This document shows positions 1 to 11,346 of a stretch of 64,000 bases of DNA, piece by piece. Source of the DNA: Parapristionchus giblindavisi (Eukaryota; Nematoda; Chromadorea; Rhabditida; Diplogasteridae); contig CALSFV010000427.1 in the NCBI GenBank assembly GCA_943737045.1, positions 99,501-163,500 of the forward strand, given 5' to 3'. The first letter of the stretch is position 1, and each line of letters begins with the position of its first letter. The notes beneath the pieces are model-generated. The model saw only the letters and a program-made list of their open reading frames with translations. It was not told the origin of the DNA and searched no databases. The position numbers and the translations under genes are program-made.

Positions 1-97
1 CTTCCATTCCCAAATACATTGTACAGCTGCCGTTTAATCACTCTAAACACTTATAAATATTCATTTATTATTTTATCGATCGATATCTTTATTTGAA

Positions 98-1047
98 CTA
101 CAGTATACTTCTCTTCAATACTACACACTTATCTCTTAGACCTCCTAGAGTGATATCTTTCACTATAAAATCTTCTTTTCTGTTGTCTCCTACTTCTCTC
201 AATTGGCCATTTGATTCGATCAGTTCACGATACGACCACACTCCAAGATGTCTGAAAGTGCATACTGTAGCTATTTATTGATTTAATGTATTGCACTCGC
301 TTGCTCTTCCCGTGATAAGCGAGGACATAAAATCGATCGATATCATCGATTACCGTAGTTGATTTAACCAGAGGAACAATATCACCATCCACTTTATCGA
401 TCATTATTACTCCAACCTGAATATTCGATATTACAGTAATACCGTAATCAATAAGTCATACAATAATCGCCCAATGAGCAGCTATTCCTTTTCTATTTGA
501 AGGTTCATGATTACGATCACAATCATATGGTATAAGAATACATTGATTAGTAAGAAGATAATCAATAAGTATAGATGGTGATGGAATTGGATAGATTACG
601 GTAGATATAATCAATAGATGAGATGATAATGACGATAGATCTTCAGCTACAATGATCAATAGATTACAGTAACCTCTACTCATCCAACAAATACCATCAA
701 ACATTTCTCCTTGTTTCGTATAACCATTAGCAACAGCTTTGTCAAATATAGATTCTACCGTAATCTCTTCTCCAGTGAGATACTGTAATGCCATTGTCAA
801 TGCTACGATACCACATCTGAGCATACTGTATGTATATCGATTGATAATATTCTATACTTACTGTGGACCATTTTGTGATATTGGTTTAATAGGAAGAATA
901 TGAATGAAAGATTGAGGTAATGAACCCTCTTCGTTACTCTTCAATCAATACAATAAATAAGATCAAAGATCAATAATTGATTACCGTAATGAACCGATAT
1001 CTTGCTTGTTCTATTCTATTATTGACTAAAGGCGAAAGACTATCCAT
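98..1047 (-). CDS. ACTMAP: Actin maturation protease (ACTMAP / C19orf54-like)
   Basis: Cysteine protease family that removes the acetylated N-terminal residue(s) of actin. The core exon reads GPQCGIVAL, then GYTKQGEMFDGICWMSRG, then LIPYDCDRNHEPSNRKG followed by AAHWAIIV. This matches the family order of catalytic Cys (GPQCG), GYT-QGEMF, IPYD-D-NHEP and the catalytic His (AHWA). The last exons give GVWSYRELIESNGQL and LRDKCVVL before a TAG at 98-100, like the family C-terminus. The proposed start (CAT at 1045-1047) opens a short exon MDSLSPLVNNRIEQARYRF. The exon carrying the catalytic Cys has two in-frame acceptors 9 nt apart; only the inner one gives GPQCG. It is the last gene of a ten-gene minus-strand run. 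Family assignment is strong; the first exon is an inference. Confidence 0.85.
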
Positions 1048-1330
1048 AAGGACTATAATTGTATTAGTTGTATATTGTTAGAACATTCACACTCTCATGC
1101 ATTCTATTCGTTATCCTCATGGTCATTTACCGTAATCATAACTATTATCGATTGAAATTAAATATAATTTATCGCATATCACAAGCATATACAGTATACC
1201 CATAAATGATTAAAAATGACTATCGATTGAGCCTACTCGATTAGGAATTATGATATATTGAATATGACTAGCAACTATTCTTATAAGAATAGCATGTGCA
1301 TCAAAGATCAAAGATCAATTATAATGTTGA

Positions 1331-3436
1331 TTACTTCTTGAACATTCTTCCGAATATACTTTTCTTCTTGTCTGGTGACGATTCTGATGGACGTACCTCA
1401 TGTTTCACGGCCACTGGCTCCTGAGAGGAAAGATATCAATCAATAATGTCATTGATTACGGTATCGGATACAGTATAAATGAAATGATAAAACATACATC
1501 AGGAGTATTCTCAGCTTCTCTTACAATATTTTCTATAGTTTCATCATCTAATTCCTCTTCTGATGATGAATCTTTTCTCTTAAAATGAAACCAATCAATA
1601 ACTTCTTAGAATAATCGATAATCTACAGTACCTTAGCTCCTCCTCTCTTGACATTTTGTTTCATCCAGAAATCAGCCATTTCTGCATTGACTTTCTCCAC
1701 GTCCATAGATACTTGTTTAGCTACAAAAGAATATATTCAAAATAAGGAATTAAGTATTGCAACATTAACCTAATTTATCAGCTTCATTCATTTCTCTATC
1801 AACTTCTTCTCCTTTCAAATCATCATCTCTTCTTTCTTCTATTACTTTCCCTTCTGCTTCTTCTACTCTTTTCTTCGCTTCTTTCATCAATCGATCGATA
1901 TCCGCTAGTTCCTGAAGTAATCAATATTTATGGGTATGGAAGGGAATAGTAATCGACATTGATCTGAATAATACCGTACCTCTTTCGTAGCATCGCTTAC
2001 TTCTGACATATGAGAAGAAACAGATGGAGCGACAGATAGACGAACCTTAATCAATCAATAATTGAGAGATTACGGTAGATATGATTATACCTGATCTTTA
2101 TCATTATCATCATCTTTCTTCTCTTCTTTATGATCCATTAATCTCTTTACTCTTTCTTCCAATAATCGATCAGGATCATTTTTCTCTTCTAATCTATAAT
2201 CAATGATGATATAATGAAATATTGAAAGTCATTCAATGTACAACTTTCCCTCAACAATCAATTACTAACATATACTAATAGATGAATAAACATCAATGAA
2301 AGAGTAAAGATAAAGAATATAAAGAATAACATACATAGCCATACTCGCAGCTTCTTCCATTAACTTCGCTACAGTATCCCCTCTTGGTTCTGGTTGAGAT
2401 CGAGCATAATATGAACGAGGATTACGAATAAGTTCAACATCACATCCACGAAGTGCAGCTAATCTCTCTTCTAATGAAGAAATTGATGGAATTGGAGCTG
2501 AATATCATAGATCAACATATATTCTATTGATCAAATATAACGATATTCCCAATAAAGTAATCAAAGTATACTGACCATCACTATCATCTTTCAGTTTCTT
2601 CACTCGTTCTTCTAATTCAGAAAGATCATCTTTCTCTTTTGTATTTGACATTGGAAGAGATTGAGAATATGATGGAGGAGGTACTGTAGGTGGACTCTAT
2701 AATACGTCAAAGATCAAAGATCAACTTCTCACTCCAAATAAAGATTACTATTCAGAACTAATAAGTGATACTCAAATAATATTCTCATTATCTATACAAA
2801 TAGAATAAACTGACCACAGTACTTCTCATTCCTTGGAATGGTCTTTCATATACAACGCCTTTTCCTAATTCAGCTCTCATAGATGGAGGAGGTAGATCAT
2901 TGTATGACCACCATGGACGATTTGATCCCATTGAAGGATATATTGATGATGATGATGAAGGGACTTGAGAATATGAAGGAGGAGGAGGAATTGATTCAGA
3001 TGAAGTAGATTGGATTGGATTAGATGGATTAGGTCGTTCAAAGAATGATCTTGATTCATTTGATGGCACATTATTCCATACTTGAGGATACAAAGGAGTT
3101 GATGTTACCTAAATCAGATAGATCATGTAGTTTATGTATATGGTACTTACAACAACATTAGTTGATTCCTTTGCTTTCTTCTCTTTCTCAAGACGTTCAA
3201 AACACGATCGACACACTAAACAATTAATATTTATATTCACAGTCATTATACATCAACCACATTCGAATATTCAATGAATAATTTGATAAAATCAAATTTA
3301 CAACGGATAGTATATAATAGTATAACAAACCAGATACAGGAGTATTGCATATTCCAGGAACGATTGCCTTCCATCCTACACACTTCTTACAGAATGATAG
3401 AGCACATCCTGTACAACCCTCCTGAATATCAATCAA
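1331..3436 (-). CDS. FYVE-type zinc-finger protein, ZFYVE19/ANCHR-like abscission checkpoint regulator
   Basis: In other animals ANCHR binds VPS4/ESCRT-III parts and delays abscission. Here a FYVE-like finger near the N-terminus shows CTGC, then CKKC, then CRSC across two exons (about 3430-3180). A proline/serine-rich segment follows (2800-3090), then SLEERLAALRGCDVEL and a second LSELEERVKKLKDD segment, which resemble the family's LEERLAAL motifs. Acidic coiled coil and MIM-like helices come next, ending SIFGRMFKK and a TAA at 1331-1333. Roughly ten exons are separated by short introns. The FYVE half visible lacks the first CxxC pair, which should lie in an upstream exon that I could not find between 3437 and 3700, so the 5' end is unresolved. 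Alternative: a generic FYVE/coiled-coil protein. Confidence 0.7.
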
Positions 3437-3696
3437 TCAATAAATCAATCAATAAGTCAAGCGACCAATCAATCAATAGGTCAATATTTAAGGAAAGGTA
3501 TTCAAAGAAGCCCTCTCCTCTTTTTTCTTTTCTCCATTTCCTTTCATTTCCATTGATATGACTCATCGACTAATGAACAAACGAAAGAGAAGAGAAAAGT
3601 AGAACATAATGGTATGAGTCAAATAAGAATTATAATAGAGAATGAAGATAATAGAGGAGACCAAAATGATTTATAATTAATCAATAATCATAAATT

Positions 3697-3897
3697 TTCG
3701 GTGCCCTTGCCACTGTTTTTATATAGTGGGCAGATTTTCGAAATATGGTGGGTTGATTTAGGAAATCCCTTATTTTTCGCTTAAAAATAAAAAAATTTTA
3801 GCTTCGCTTAGTATCAAGTGACCCGATAAAGAGCCATATTATATGGCCCATATATAGTGGATCAATCGTCGCATTACGAGGGTATGAAAATGTATGA
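3697..3897. repeat. Dispersed repeat, 'tatagtggg' family, copy 1
   Basis: Contains atatagtgggcagattttcg, cttatttttcgcttaaa, then tatatagtgga-tcaatcgtcgcatta and gtatgaaaatg. The same blocks occur in the same order at 21941-22150. It fills the gap between the ZFYVE19-like gene and the downstream end of the next gene. Confidence 0.7.
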
Positions 3898-4824
3898 TTA
3901 ATAATATATCCACCCTACCTCTCTATTCAGTAGGGAATACTTGGTGAAACAATTACTGCATCCTGCAGCAGCCGGCATACTGTATTGATGGAGAGTATCG
4001 ATTGATCGACTACGAGGAGGAGGAACAGGAGGGAGTGGTCTGTAATTAATATCAATCAATAAGATGATAAAGGTACGGTAGAAATGAACAGTGAAATCAA
4101 AGAAATGAGATAATATAGAAAAGACAGATAGAAGAGACGTAAATGATGATTCAAACCTGTTACATCGTTGATTATTATAATATCTTCTCTCACTATTACA
4201 TCTACTCCATAATCGTCCATTATCTTCATCTTCATTATCATTTATTCTTCTATTATCACTAATTCTTTCTCTTGATGAACTTCTACTTCTTATCCATGCA
4301 GCTACTTTCTCTCCTGTTGTTCTTCTATCTACTACAATACATCTTGTAGGTAGAGCTATTGATTCTGAACTCCAGAATGATCCTTCTGATGGTGGTCTAC
4401 AACCTCCTTCTGATCGAGTTCGCACTCGGGTTACTGTAGATGATCGTGTACCATGGGTTACGGTAGATGGATGTGGTAGACAAGGTTCCATCCATTGTAA
4501 AAGAGTATCAGGAGTAGGCCATGGCTGAGTAGTGGGTACTGTAGGTTTCCTAGTAGGAGTCGAATGAGGAAGAGTAGATGATGATGACTGAGGAGTAGAT
4601 GGAGTTAGTAGATACTTACGTGTCCTCGTTGGTAATTGATCTCTTCTCGAGAAACGAGGAGTTGATGGAGATGATAGAGTAATTGGAAGAGGAGATGATA
4701 TAGATGGAAGAGGAAGAGGAGAAGATGGAGACTTCTCCTTCTTATTGTTAGACTCTTTCTTATGAGATGTTAATGAACGTTTAATGGCAAGAAATGGAGT
4801 TAATGAAGACCATGATGAAGGCAT
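3898..4824 (-). CDS. Intrinsically disordered Ser/Pro/Arg-rich protein, function unknown
   Basis: Two exons. Exon 1 (about 4157-4824) starts MPSSWSSLTPFLAIKRSL and is rich in Ser, Pro, Thr and Arg, with basic clusters and no recognisable fold. Exon 2 (3898-4039) encodes RPLPPVPPPRSRSIDTLHQ and ends NREVGWIYY-stop. The intron 4040-4156 has GT (after AACAG) and AG (attaattacag) ends. It can also be read through in frame, but that adds a hydrophobic low-complexity stretch typical of intron DNA, so I treat it as spliced. RPLPPVPPPR is a plausible SH3 ligand. No paralogue or family is recognised. Confidence 0.6.
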   Translation of the reverse strand: MPSSWSSLTPFLAIKRSLTSHKKESNNKKEKSPSSPLPLPSISSPLPITLSSPSTPRFSRRDQLPTRTRKYLLTPSTPQSSSSTLPHSTPTRKPTVPTTQPWPTPDTLLQWMEPCLPHPSTVTHGTRSSTVTRVRTRSEGGCRPPSEGSFWSSESIALPTRCIVVDRRTTGEKVAAWIRSRSSSRERISDNRRINDNEDEDNGRLWSRCNSERRYYNNQRCNRFESSFTSLLSVFSILSHFFDFTVHFYRTFIILLIDINYRPLPPVPPPRSRSIDTLHQYSMPAAAGCSNCFTKYSLLNREVGWIYY

Positions 4825-5115
4825 TCAATGAGATGAGAGAAGAGATAGAGAAGGAGAAGGAGGAGATGGAGATGGAATGAATGAGTGATGAGTCATACTC
4901 AATGAGAGATGGAAAGAGAACAACAATAGAGGAGAGTGAGAGATAGATAGATAGAATGGTTGTGGTCGATAACCATACATTCAATTCAATTATAATCATA
5001 CCATTCAAGTATAAGGAATAGAATATCTTCATCATATCAACACATTACAACAAACACAATAACAGAAAACGATTAACTAATTTAAACTATTTAAAAAGTG
5101 ATCTTTGATCTTCAC

Positions 5116-6148
5116 TTAGAATCCTTTCTCGAATAGAAACTTCTCCAATATCGATCGATCTGCTCCTTTGACCTGAATATAGACAGATGATAGAAAGATG
5201 GATCATAAATGAGAAGGGTTGATAGATGAGTATTACGAAATTATTTGTGTCAACAAAGAATAGAGAGACAAGATGAAGAGGATAATGAATGATTACAAAT
5301 GTATAGAAAAAAATGATAGATCAACCTTAATTCTTCCTTTTAATTCATCAACATGAGTAGCCACTGGATGGCCTACTTCAGATTCAAGAAAAGATCGAAG
5401 ATCACGTTCACATGCCTATACAATAATCAATAATAAACACTAATAATCAATAATATTATAAACTTACGAATACATCTCCATCAATATTTCGTAGAGTAAC
5501 TAATTCAACATAATCAAAGTCTAATGTAGTCTCATTCAATTCATCTCTGAATAATATTATTATTATAATTCATATTATAATCAATATTCATCAGATATAA
5601 TTAACCTTCTCCTCTCAAGATATAACGGGAATAGATGATCACGCTTTCTTGCGATGTAGTACGGTAGAAATGGTGGAGGATCTATAATCAATCAATAGAT
5701 CAATCGATAATCAATAAAAGGATTAATATACCGTACCCATCGGTGGTTTCCATCCACTTGGAGTAGGATAACTATCATGTTTAGGTAGATCAGGAACAAT
5801 ATCCATGGGAAGAACTCTTTGAACAAATGACCAATCAATATTTGCTTCGACGTAATCAGTTCGAGTCTCTTCTATAACAACAATCACTCATAAACATTAA
5901 ATAATCAATAATCTACCGTACCTTTATTAGGAATGGCATGTTTCCATGGATTCAACCATGGTTTATCTTCTGAAGAAGAAGAAGGAACGCCTGAATGAAA
6001 TATATCAATATCATATAACATTTAAAAAACATCTTCATTAGTAACACAATGAATTTTCATTTCAGTAAGAAAACAAATATAATGGAGGACCTGAAGTACT
6101 GAATCTTGTTGAGATTCGACCCAATCGATACAATGTTGACCGAAGCAT
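5116..6148 (-). CDS. MRPL49: Mitochondrial large ribosomal subunit protein mL49 (MRPL49/IMG2 family)
   Basis: Component of the mitochondrial 54S/39S large subunit. The start (CAT 6146-6148) opens MLRSTLYRLGRISTRFSTS, an Arg/Ser-rich, acid-free presequence typical of matrix import. Downstream exons read TRTDYVEANIDWSFVQRVLP, then FLPYYIARKRDHLFPLYLER, then VTLRNIDGDVFACERDLRSF and RIKVKGADRSILEKFLFEKGF-stop. The family signature is two blocks, V-R-I-GD--A-E-DL and (L/I)-(I/V)KG----L--WLL-KGF, both present here in order and at the very C-terminus. About six short exons; the last codon ends at 5116. mL49 proteins are usually small, as this one is. Confidence 0.88.
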
Positions 6149-6651
6149 ACTGTAACAAGACACTTAATCAATAAATAATTAATTAACCATAATCAATAAT
6201 CAATAATAAATAATCAACAATTCATTAATCAGCGACAATTCAATACGATATGATTACAGTTTTGAACTGATATTAATTATTGGACGTGATATTTAAATGA
6301 TATTTTAAAAAAATGTTTTTATCAAAACGATGGTAAATCAGAACAGTTTGTTTTCCTTTAAATGCGTACGGCTATTGTACAACACAATGAAACGGGAAAG
6401 GATTTCTGTTCTTTTTTAAGTGGAACCGTTATGAAATGGCGTATTAAAACATGTAAAAACTATGATATTAATCAAATGTAGAGATCATAACAGATAAGAA
6501 GTGTGAATATGCAATGGATATATACAAATATGGAGATAATGGATAAGTTATGCCTTCTGTGATTCAATGATACTCCTTGAATATGTATCAAAGATAAATG
6601 CTTTCTGAAATCATATTTTATTGAAAAAACATTCATAGGATACTGTAGTTA

Positions 6652-7579
6652 TTAGTCGATAAAAGATGTAACCTCTTCATTTGTGAGTAGAAGAGCATCA
6701 GGCCAATTCTTAAGAAATGTATGATAACGAACAGTCAACATGACATCTCTTACATGATCCTATAACAATATTTCATATCTAATATATTGCATATAGATAT
6801 CAAAATCACCTTTAGTTTCATGAAATTGAATTCGAAAGCCAATTCAATTCCTTTAATGAGATCAATACAAAATGGATGACTCTGAGCCTTTTTACTGAAT
6901 GGACAAAGATAAGAGATGAATATATATGATAGATATACTGTGATTGCCATGCTGATGGAGAACAATGCTTCATAATGAATGATTCTATTTGATCAAGGAT
7001 ACTAAGACAATTGAAGAATTCACTACACTTGAGTAGAGCAATGTAGTTATTCTCTTCAATGATAATAAGTCTTATAATATAGTCTATTATTTGTCTTCTA
7101 ATTGATAGATCAATCAAATACAATCACTATCATCTCACCATTAATAGATCCTCCTGGATAGACAAATGAGAGTAATTTATGGAAATCATCAGGACCAAAT
7201 CCAATATCTGAACTAACTAAACGAGCTTCTCTCTGAATATAATATATAAATGTATGAATGAATGAATGAATGAAATGATACCTTCTCATGATCCTTAAAG
7301 TTTTCACTGAAAATGTGAACGAAGTATTGGGTTTGAGTAGCCAGAACCTTAATGAATAATCAATTCAGTCAATAGAGATACAGGAATCACAGAGTACTGT
7401 AATATATTGAGGAAAAAACAAAGTGGAAGAATGAAAAGAGATGACGACACTACAGTAACCCTGATTTTAATATATAAAAGTAATCATACTGATGCAGCGA
7501 CGTCGAATTTTCTTTCATCGATGTATACAACACATCGATCTAATGCCTTTGAATGATCGAAATTATCGTATGTAGTCAT
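6652..7579 (-). CDS. BTB/POZ domain protein
   Basis: The probable start MTTYDNFDHSKALDRCVVY (CAT 7577-7579) leads into a BTB core: VVYIDERKFDVAAS, then a Q-QYFVHIFSENFKDHE block, then DIGFGPDDFHKLLSFVYPGG. These fit the order V-V----F-VHK--L...F---F...F---L-FIYPG of nematode BTB proteins. C-terminal exons are helical (YIALLKCSEFFNCLSILDQI, then ESFI) like the post-BTB helix repeats, ending LLLTNEEVTSFID-stop at 6652. Nematodes have many lineage-expanded BTB and BATH genes, commonly used as CUL3 adaptors. No MATH domain was found upstream. Role beyond this is inference. Confidence 0.75.
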
Positions 7580-7919
7580 TACTGAAAACAACCAATCAAT
7601 AATCAATCCGGCAAAGTTTGAAACGAAAAGTTCCCCATACTTTTCATGAAAATTAAGTAAATGTTCTTGGTGAAATGATATGAGCAGTGTACTTTGTTTA
7701 CTAATAAAGATATCGATAAGGTCATAGTAACCACGAATATTGTGTATTGTTCAATGACATAAGAATAAGAAATATTTATGACGATTGATCTGATTAGTAA
7801 ATGATATACAATCTGTAGAGAATATGTCAACTTATTAGTAATCAATTGAATTGATATGCAAGATATGAGTAAATATGACAAAAGAGAAGAATACGATAAG
7901 AATGAGATTGACTATCTAC

Positions 7920-9051
7920 CTATAAAATGAAAGGAATGAGAGCCTTTCTATTACGGGGATAGTTACGGAACTTCTCCAGATACCATCTTAATTAAACATC
8001 ATGAATTAATACAATAACAAAATACTAACTGATGATGCTGAAGTGCTCGAGGTCCAATATTAGATAGAGTAAAGAATGAGAAGGCTATTGCTGGTAGAGA
8101 TCTATAATATACAATCAATCAATCAATACAAGAGATATACCGTACCTTGCAACTAGAGCATATCCAAACCATTCAATTATCTCACCAAAAAAATTCGCTC
8201 CAGATACATATTCAAACATTCCACCTGAATATTAATAGTATAATATCGATTGATTGGTATGGATACCGTACCTCTTGGAATCTTATATTCAGTTTCGCCT
8301 TCTTTTCGTAAATTACGAAGAATATGATCAGAATGACAATTGATAGCCATACCAAAGAAAAATAGAAAGAATCCTACAATAAATACATATAATGAGAATC
8401 TTACTATAGTACTGTATCTCTTATTTTCGTTTAGTCACATGATTGAATCAATAAACTAACCAATTAGAGTAATAGGAGAAGTAAAATGACCAGGAGCGAA
8501 TGTATAATACCATGCGTGATAGTAGCCCTGAAATAACAAATTGTATGATCTACATATGAATAAATTAAGAATTCACTTGAATATATCCATTCCATAGACA
8601 GAAAAAAGTAGCTGTTGCGACAATAAAAAGTGGAGAAGGCTTAGGATTTTTAAGTTGTAGAGGGAAAATAAAGGTTCTGAATGGAAATAACTGACAAGAT
8701 AATGAATAGATATGAATAAGAACCTATTAGTATAATGAATAAGAAGGAGAAATATGACAATCTTGGATCCAAGATTAGGAGCTTCACCAATAGCAGCAAG
8801 TGGTAGAAAGAATGATGGTGATTCTTGTATTAACCATCCCCATCTAGCTGGTATTGACGTCTATAATCAATATTCTTCATCCATCATCAGTATTCAAAAC
8901 ATACCGTACAGTAATCAAAACGTACCGTATTCTTCAGTGCATATCTACCATAATAGGCCTTAAATCCAAATAGAAGAGCAATAGCTGTGAATACTCCACT
9001 TCCAATCATTAACCATGATAAAGTATCAAATGTTCCTTCCGAAGTAAACAT
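7920..9051 (-). CDS. 3-oxo-5-alpha-steroid 4-dehydrogenase (steroid 5-alpha-reductase family)
   Basis: NADPH-dependent membrane reductase of the ER that saturates the delta-4 bond of 3-oxo-steroids. The N-terminal exon MFTSEGTFDTLSWLMIGSG continues into a hydrophobic segment. Later exons give ARWGWLIQESPSFFLP, several membrane helices, and the conserved C-terminus: GGMFEYVSGANFFGEIIEWF, then ALVARSLPAIAFSFFTLSNI, GPRALQHHQWYLEKF and NYPRNRKALIPFIL-stop. The last two blocks are the family signature around the cofactor-binding region. The start ATG (9049-9051) lies directly after tactgtag, a good 3' splice acceptor, so the 5' end could be trans-spliced or joined to an upstream exon. Paralogue (type 1, 2 or 3) cannot be fixed. 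Confidence 0.88.
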
Positions 9052-9606
9052 CTACAGTAATCTATTAAGCATACTATTCAATTCAAATATTGATTGTTCG
9101 ACGCGACACGAATAGTAAAAGACGAATGATATATGCAAGTATTTTCATTTGGAACATTATAATAACGAAAGCAACAAGATTGTATCTCCTAAAACATGGG
9201 CAGAATGAATGAATGAATGAATGAGTGAGGGTTGAGGGATGAGAGGATATTGGACCCGTTCTGAATGAAAGTGAGAAATACAGTGAAAATATGAGTGCAT
9301 TAATAAGAATATAAGGGTGACATACGACATAGTTGAAAGGTATATAATAGAGTGATAAGGAAGAGAGAGACATAGTTGACGTTATCTATATATAGATAGC
9401 GTCATTCCTTTTAGTAGTCAAGTATATGTGGAGGAGATAACTAGGAGACAGAGACCAAGAGAATGATATGGAACAGAGTTTGATCAGACTGTTCGTATTA
9501 AAGGAGAAGATGATAGAAGGGGGAACGACAGCACATGTCAAGTTATATGAAGAGGTTAGTGATAGAAGATTGATGAGCACCATTAATATATCTATCGAGT
9601 ATATTA

Positions 9607-10128
9607 TGGGACGATTGAGGTAGGTTAGGTTTGAGAGAAATCTCGAAATGGTAGAGGATTGCCTGATTTGTATTCAGCAATAGGAGATGGAGGACGGAAT
9701 ACTCGTTTGATACCTGGTTCTGATGTCCAATCTGGAATAAGAATACATTCCTTCCAACTACAATTACATCAATCAATCAATAAATCATACCATTCTTTGC
9801 AGTTAAATCCATTCGTCCACCGTATCCATAAGGTGAACCCTTTCCACCTGAATAGATACATAATTATATTATATTCTTATCGGTTCATATGTCTATAGAC
9901 TATGAGAATATAATGAGTAATCATGACTCATTCCCAAGTTGATAACAAGTCTAGCTCAACATTCACTTTTCAAACATTCTTCCTCTATCAGAAGCAGATG
10001 AACAAAGATAACCTACATTAATTCAAACTAGCCTACCTCCATTGACAGAACGAAGTGCTGGAGGTGGAATATTAGGATTGAATGAGGGTCCATGAACAGG
10101 TTGCGCATTCGCTAATACAGATTGCTTC
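9607..10128 (-). CDS. Small unrecognised gene, three visible exons
   Basis: Exon 1 (about 10039-10128) begins MKQSVLANAQPVHGPSFNPN and ends PALRSVNGG. Exon 2 (9783-9847) continues in phase as GKGSPYGYGGRMDLTAKN. Exon 3 (to about 9760) has a protein-like frame, WKECILIPDWTSEPGIKRVF then RPPSPIAEYKSG, ending DFSQT-stop near 9620. The obvious acceptor joins exon 2 to a different frame of exon 3 (VGRNVFLFQIGHQ...). So either the splice is non-obvious, exon 3 is frameshifted, or the second frame is real. No family recognised. It lies between the DUF148-like and 5-alpha-reductase genes on the same strand. Confidence 0.45.
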
Positions 10129-10427
10129 ATATCATCTATAATTATATTATTAATTCAGGAATTTAAATATTTCGTAGAAAGGATAAGGTAAACAGTATAT
10201 TTCAATAAAAACCTTCAAAGTTATGCATTGATATAAATTACAATAAATCACTCACTTGATGTTGTGATCTGTTTGTGAGTTGTGAGAACAGACTTTAGGA
10301 AGGAAGAGTCCTATAAGAATGGCATTAATGGGCTGCAAGGAAAAATAAAAACGCACTTTCATGCTCATTGTCATCATTGCCATAAGAAACTCCATTGGTT
10401 TAACCTTCTCCAGTGAATCTCCTGTAA

Positions 10428-10926
10428 TTATTTCATAAGAATGAAACTAAAATGGGAAAACGAACTTAGAGCGATGTCAGCACTGGCAGCAGGAAGAGAA
10501 GCAACAAGATCTTTTCTCTTTTCAAGAACACTTTTCTCCCAATTCGTGAAGTTGCTCACGTATGCTCGATATTCCGGTGTACCAACAAGTATCCTAAAGA
10601 TACACAATTACCATCGACTTAATCAAGTGTTTTTTGTTTGATCACTATTAACAGATGATTTTTAAACTCACGTATTCGCACTGGTCCACTCATCAAATTT
10701 ACGCTTGTGTTCGGCATGGCTGTTGTCAATATCCCTGAGAGCGTCGTAAATTCCCTGAACGAGAGTTATAATCGAACTGAAGTAACTAGAAAAATGCCGA
10801 AAGAATCTGTCTACATAACGAACAAAGGACTTTAACATTATCCCAAGGCGCGTCTACACACCTGTTCATTGCTCATTACGAACGGAAAGCAAGAAGACAA
10901 TGCCCAAACGAAGACGAAAAGAAATT
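10428..10926 (-). CDS. Small secreted protein, probable SXP/RAL-2 (DUF148) family
   Basis: The first visible exon encodes a strong signal peptide, KFLFVFVWALSSCFPFV then MSNEQ. The next gives GIYDALRDIDNSHAEHKRKF then DEWTSANT. The last reads ILVGTPEYRAYVSNFTNWEK, followed by KRKDLVASLPAASADIALSS, and stops at 10428. The pattern of helices, W/Y spacing and a short Glu/Lys-rich alpha-helical body after a signal peptide resembles DUF148, a family known only from nematodes. There is no in-frame ATG in the first exon (a TAA precedes it), so the start codon may be split across a splice site or lie in an upstream exon. Mature product is about 100 residues. Family call is tentative. Confidence 0.55.
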
Positions 10927-11346
10927 TCACTTTTTTTAATTACAGCTGAAAAATCCGCAACGCGACCGCAAAGCGTTCAACTATGTCAGGGAATATGTCA
11001 CACATTAATATTATATTTTTGTTCGGAATTTACATTGATATAATCTCATAGAAACAATTGATCTATATCTGAAAAGCAATTGAAAAATAATAATGAGATC
11101 GACTTATGAATGAATCTGTATTGAACTTTAACATATATGTACATCTCATGTTATACATAGATAATCTATCTATTCTATGTATTCTATTCTAATCTATGTC
11201 TATCATGGGTGTCAAATATTTTCATTGATTAATTTTTATTCTCATGTTCCTAAAGATATTCAGTCTTATATGTGTATAACAAAGGATTATGTACTCATCT
11301 ACATTTATTGATAATGGAAAGGTGTCTATACTGTAACTTCTTCAGT

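Noticed and set aside
4056..4241. Read-through of the short intron in the disordered-protein gene
   Set aside because: The intron has good GT/AG ends and encodes only a low-complexity hydrophobic run, unlike the flanking exons.
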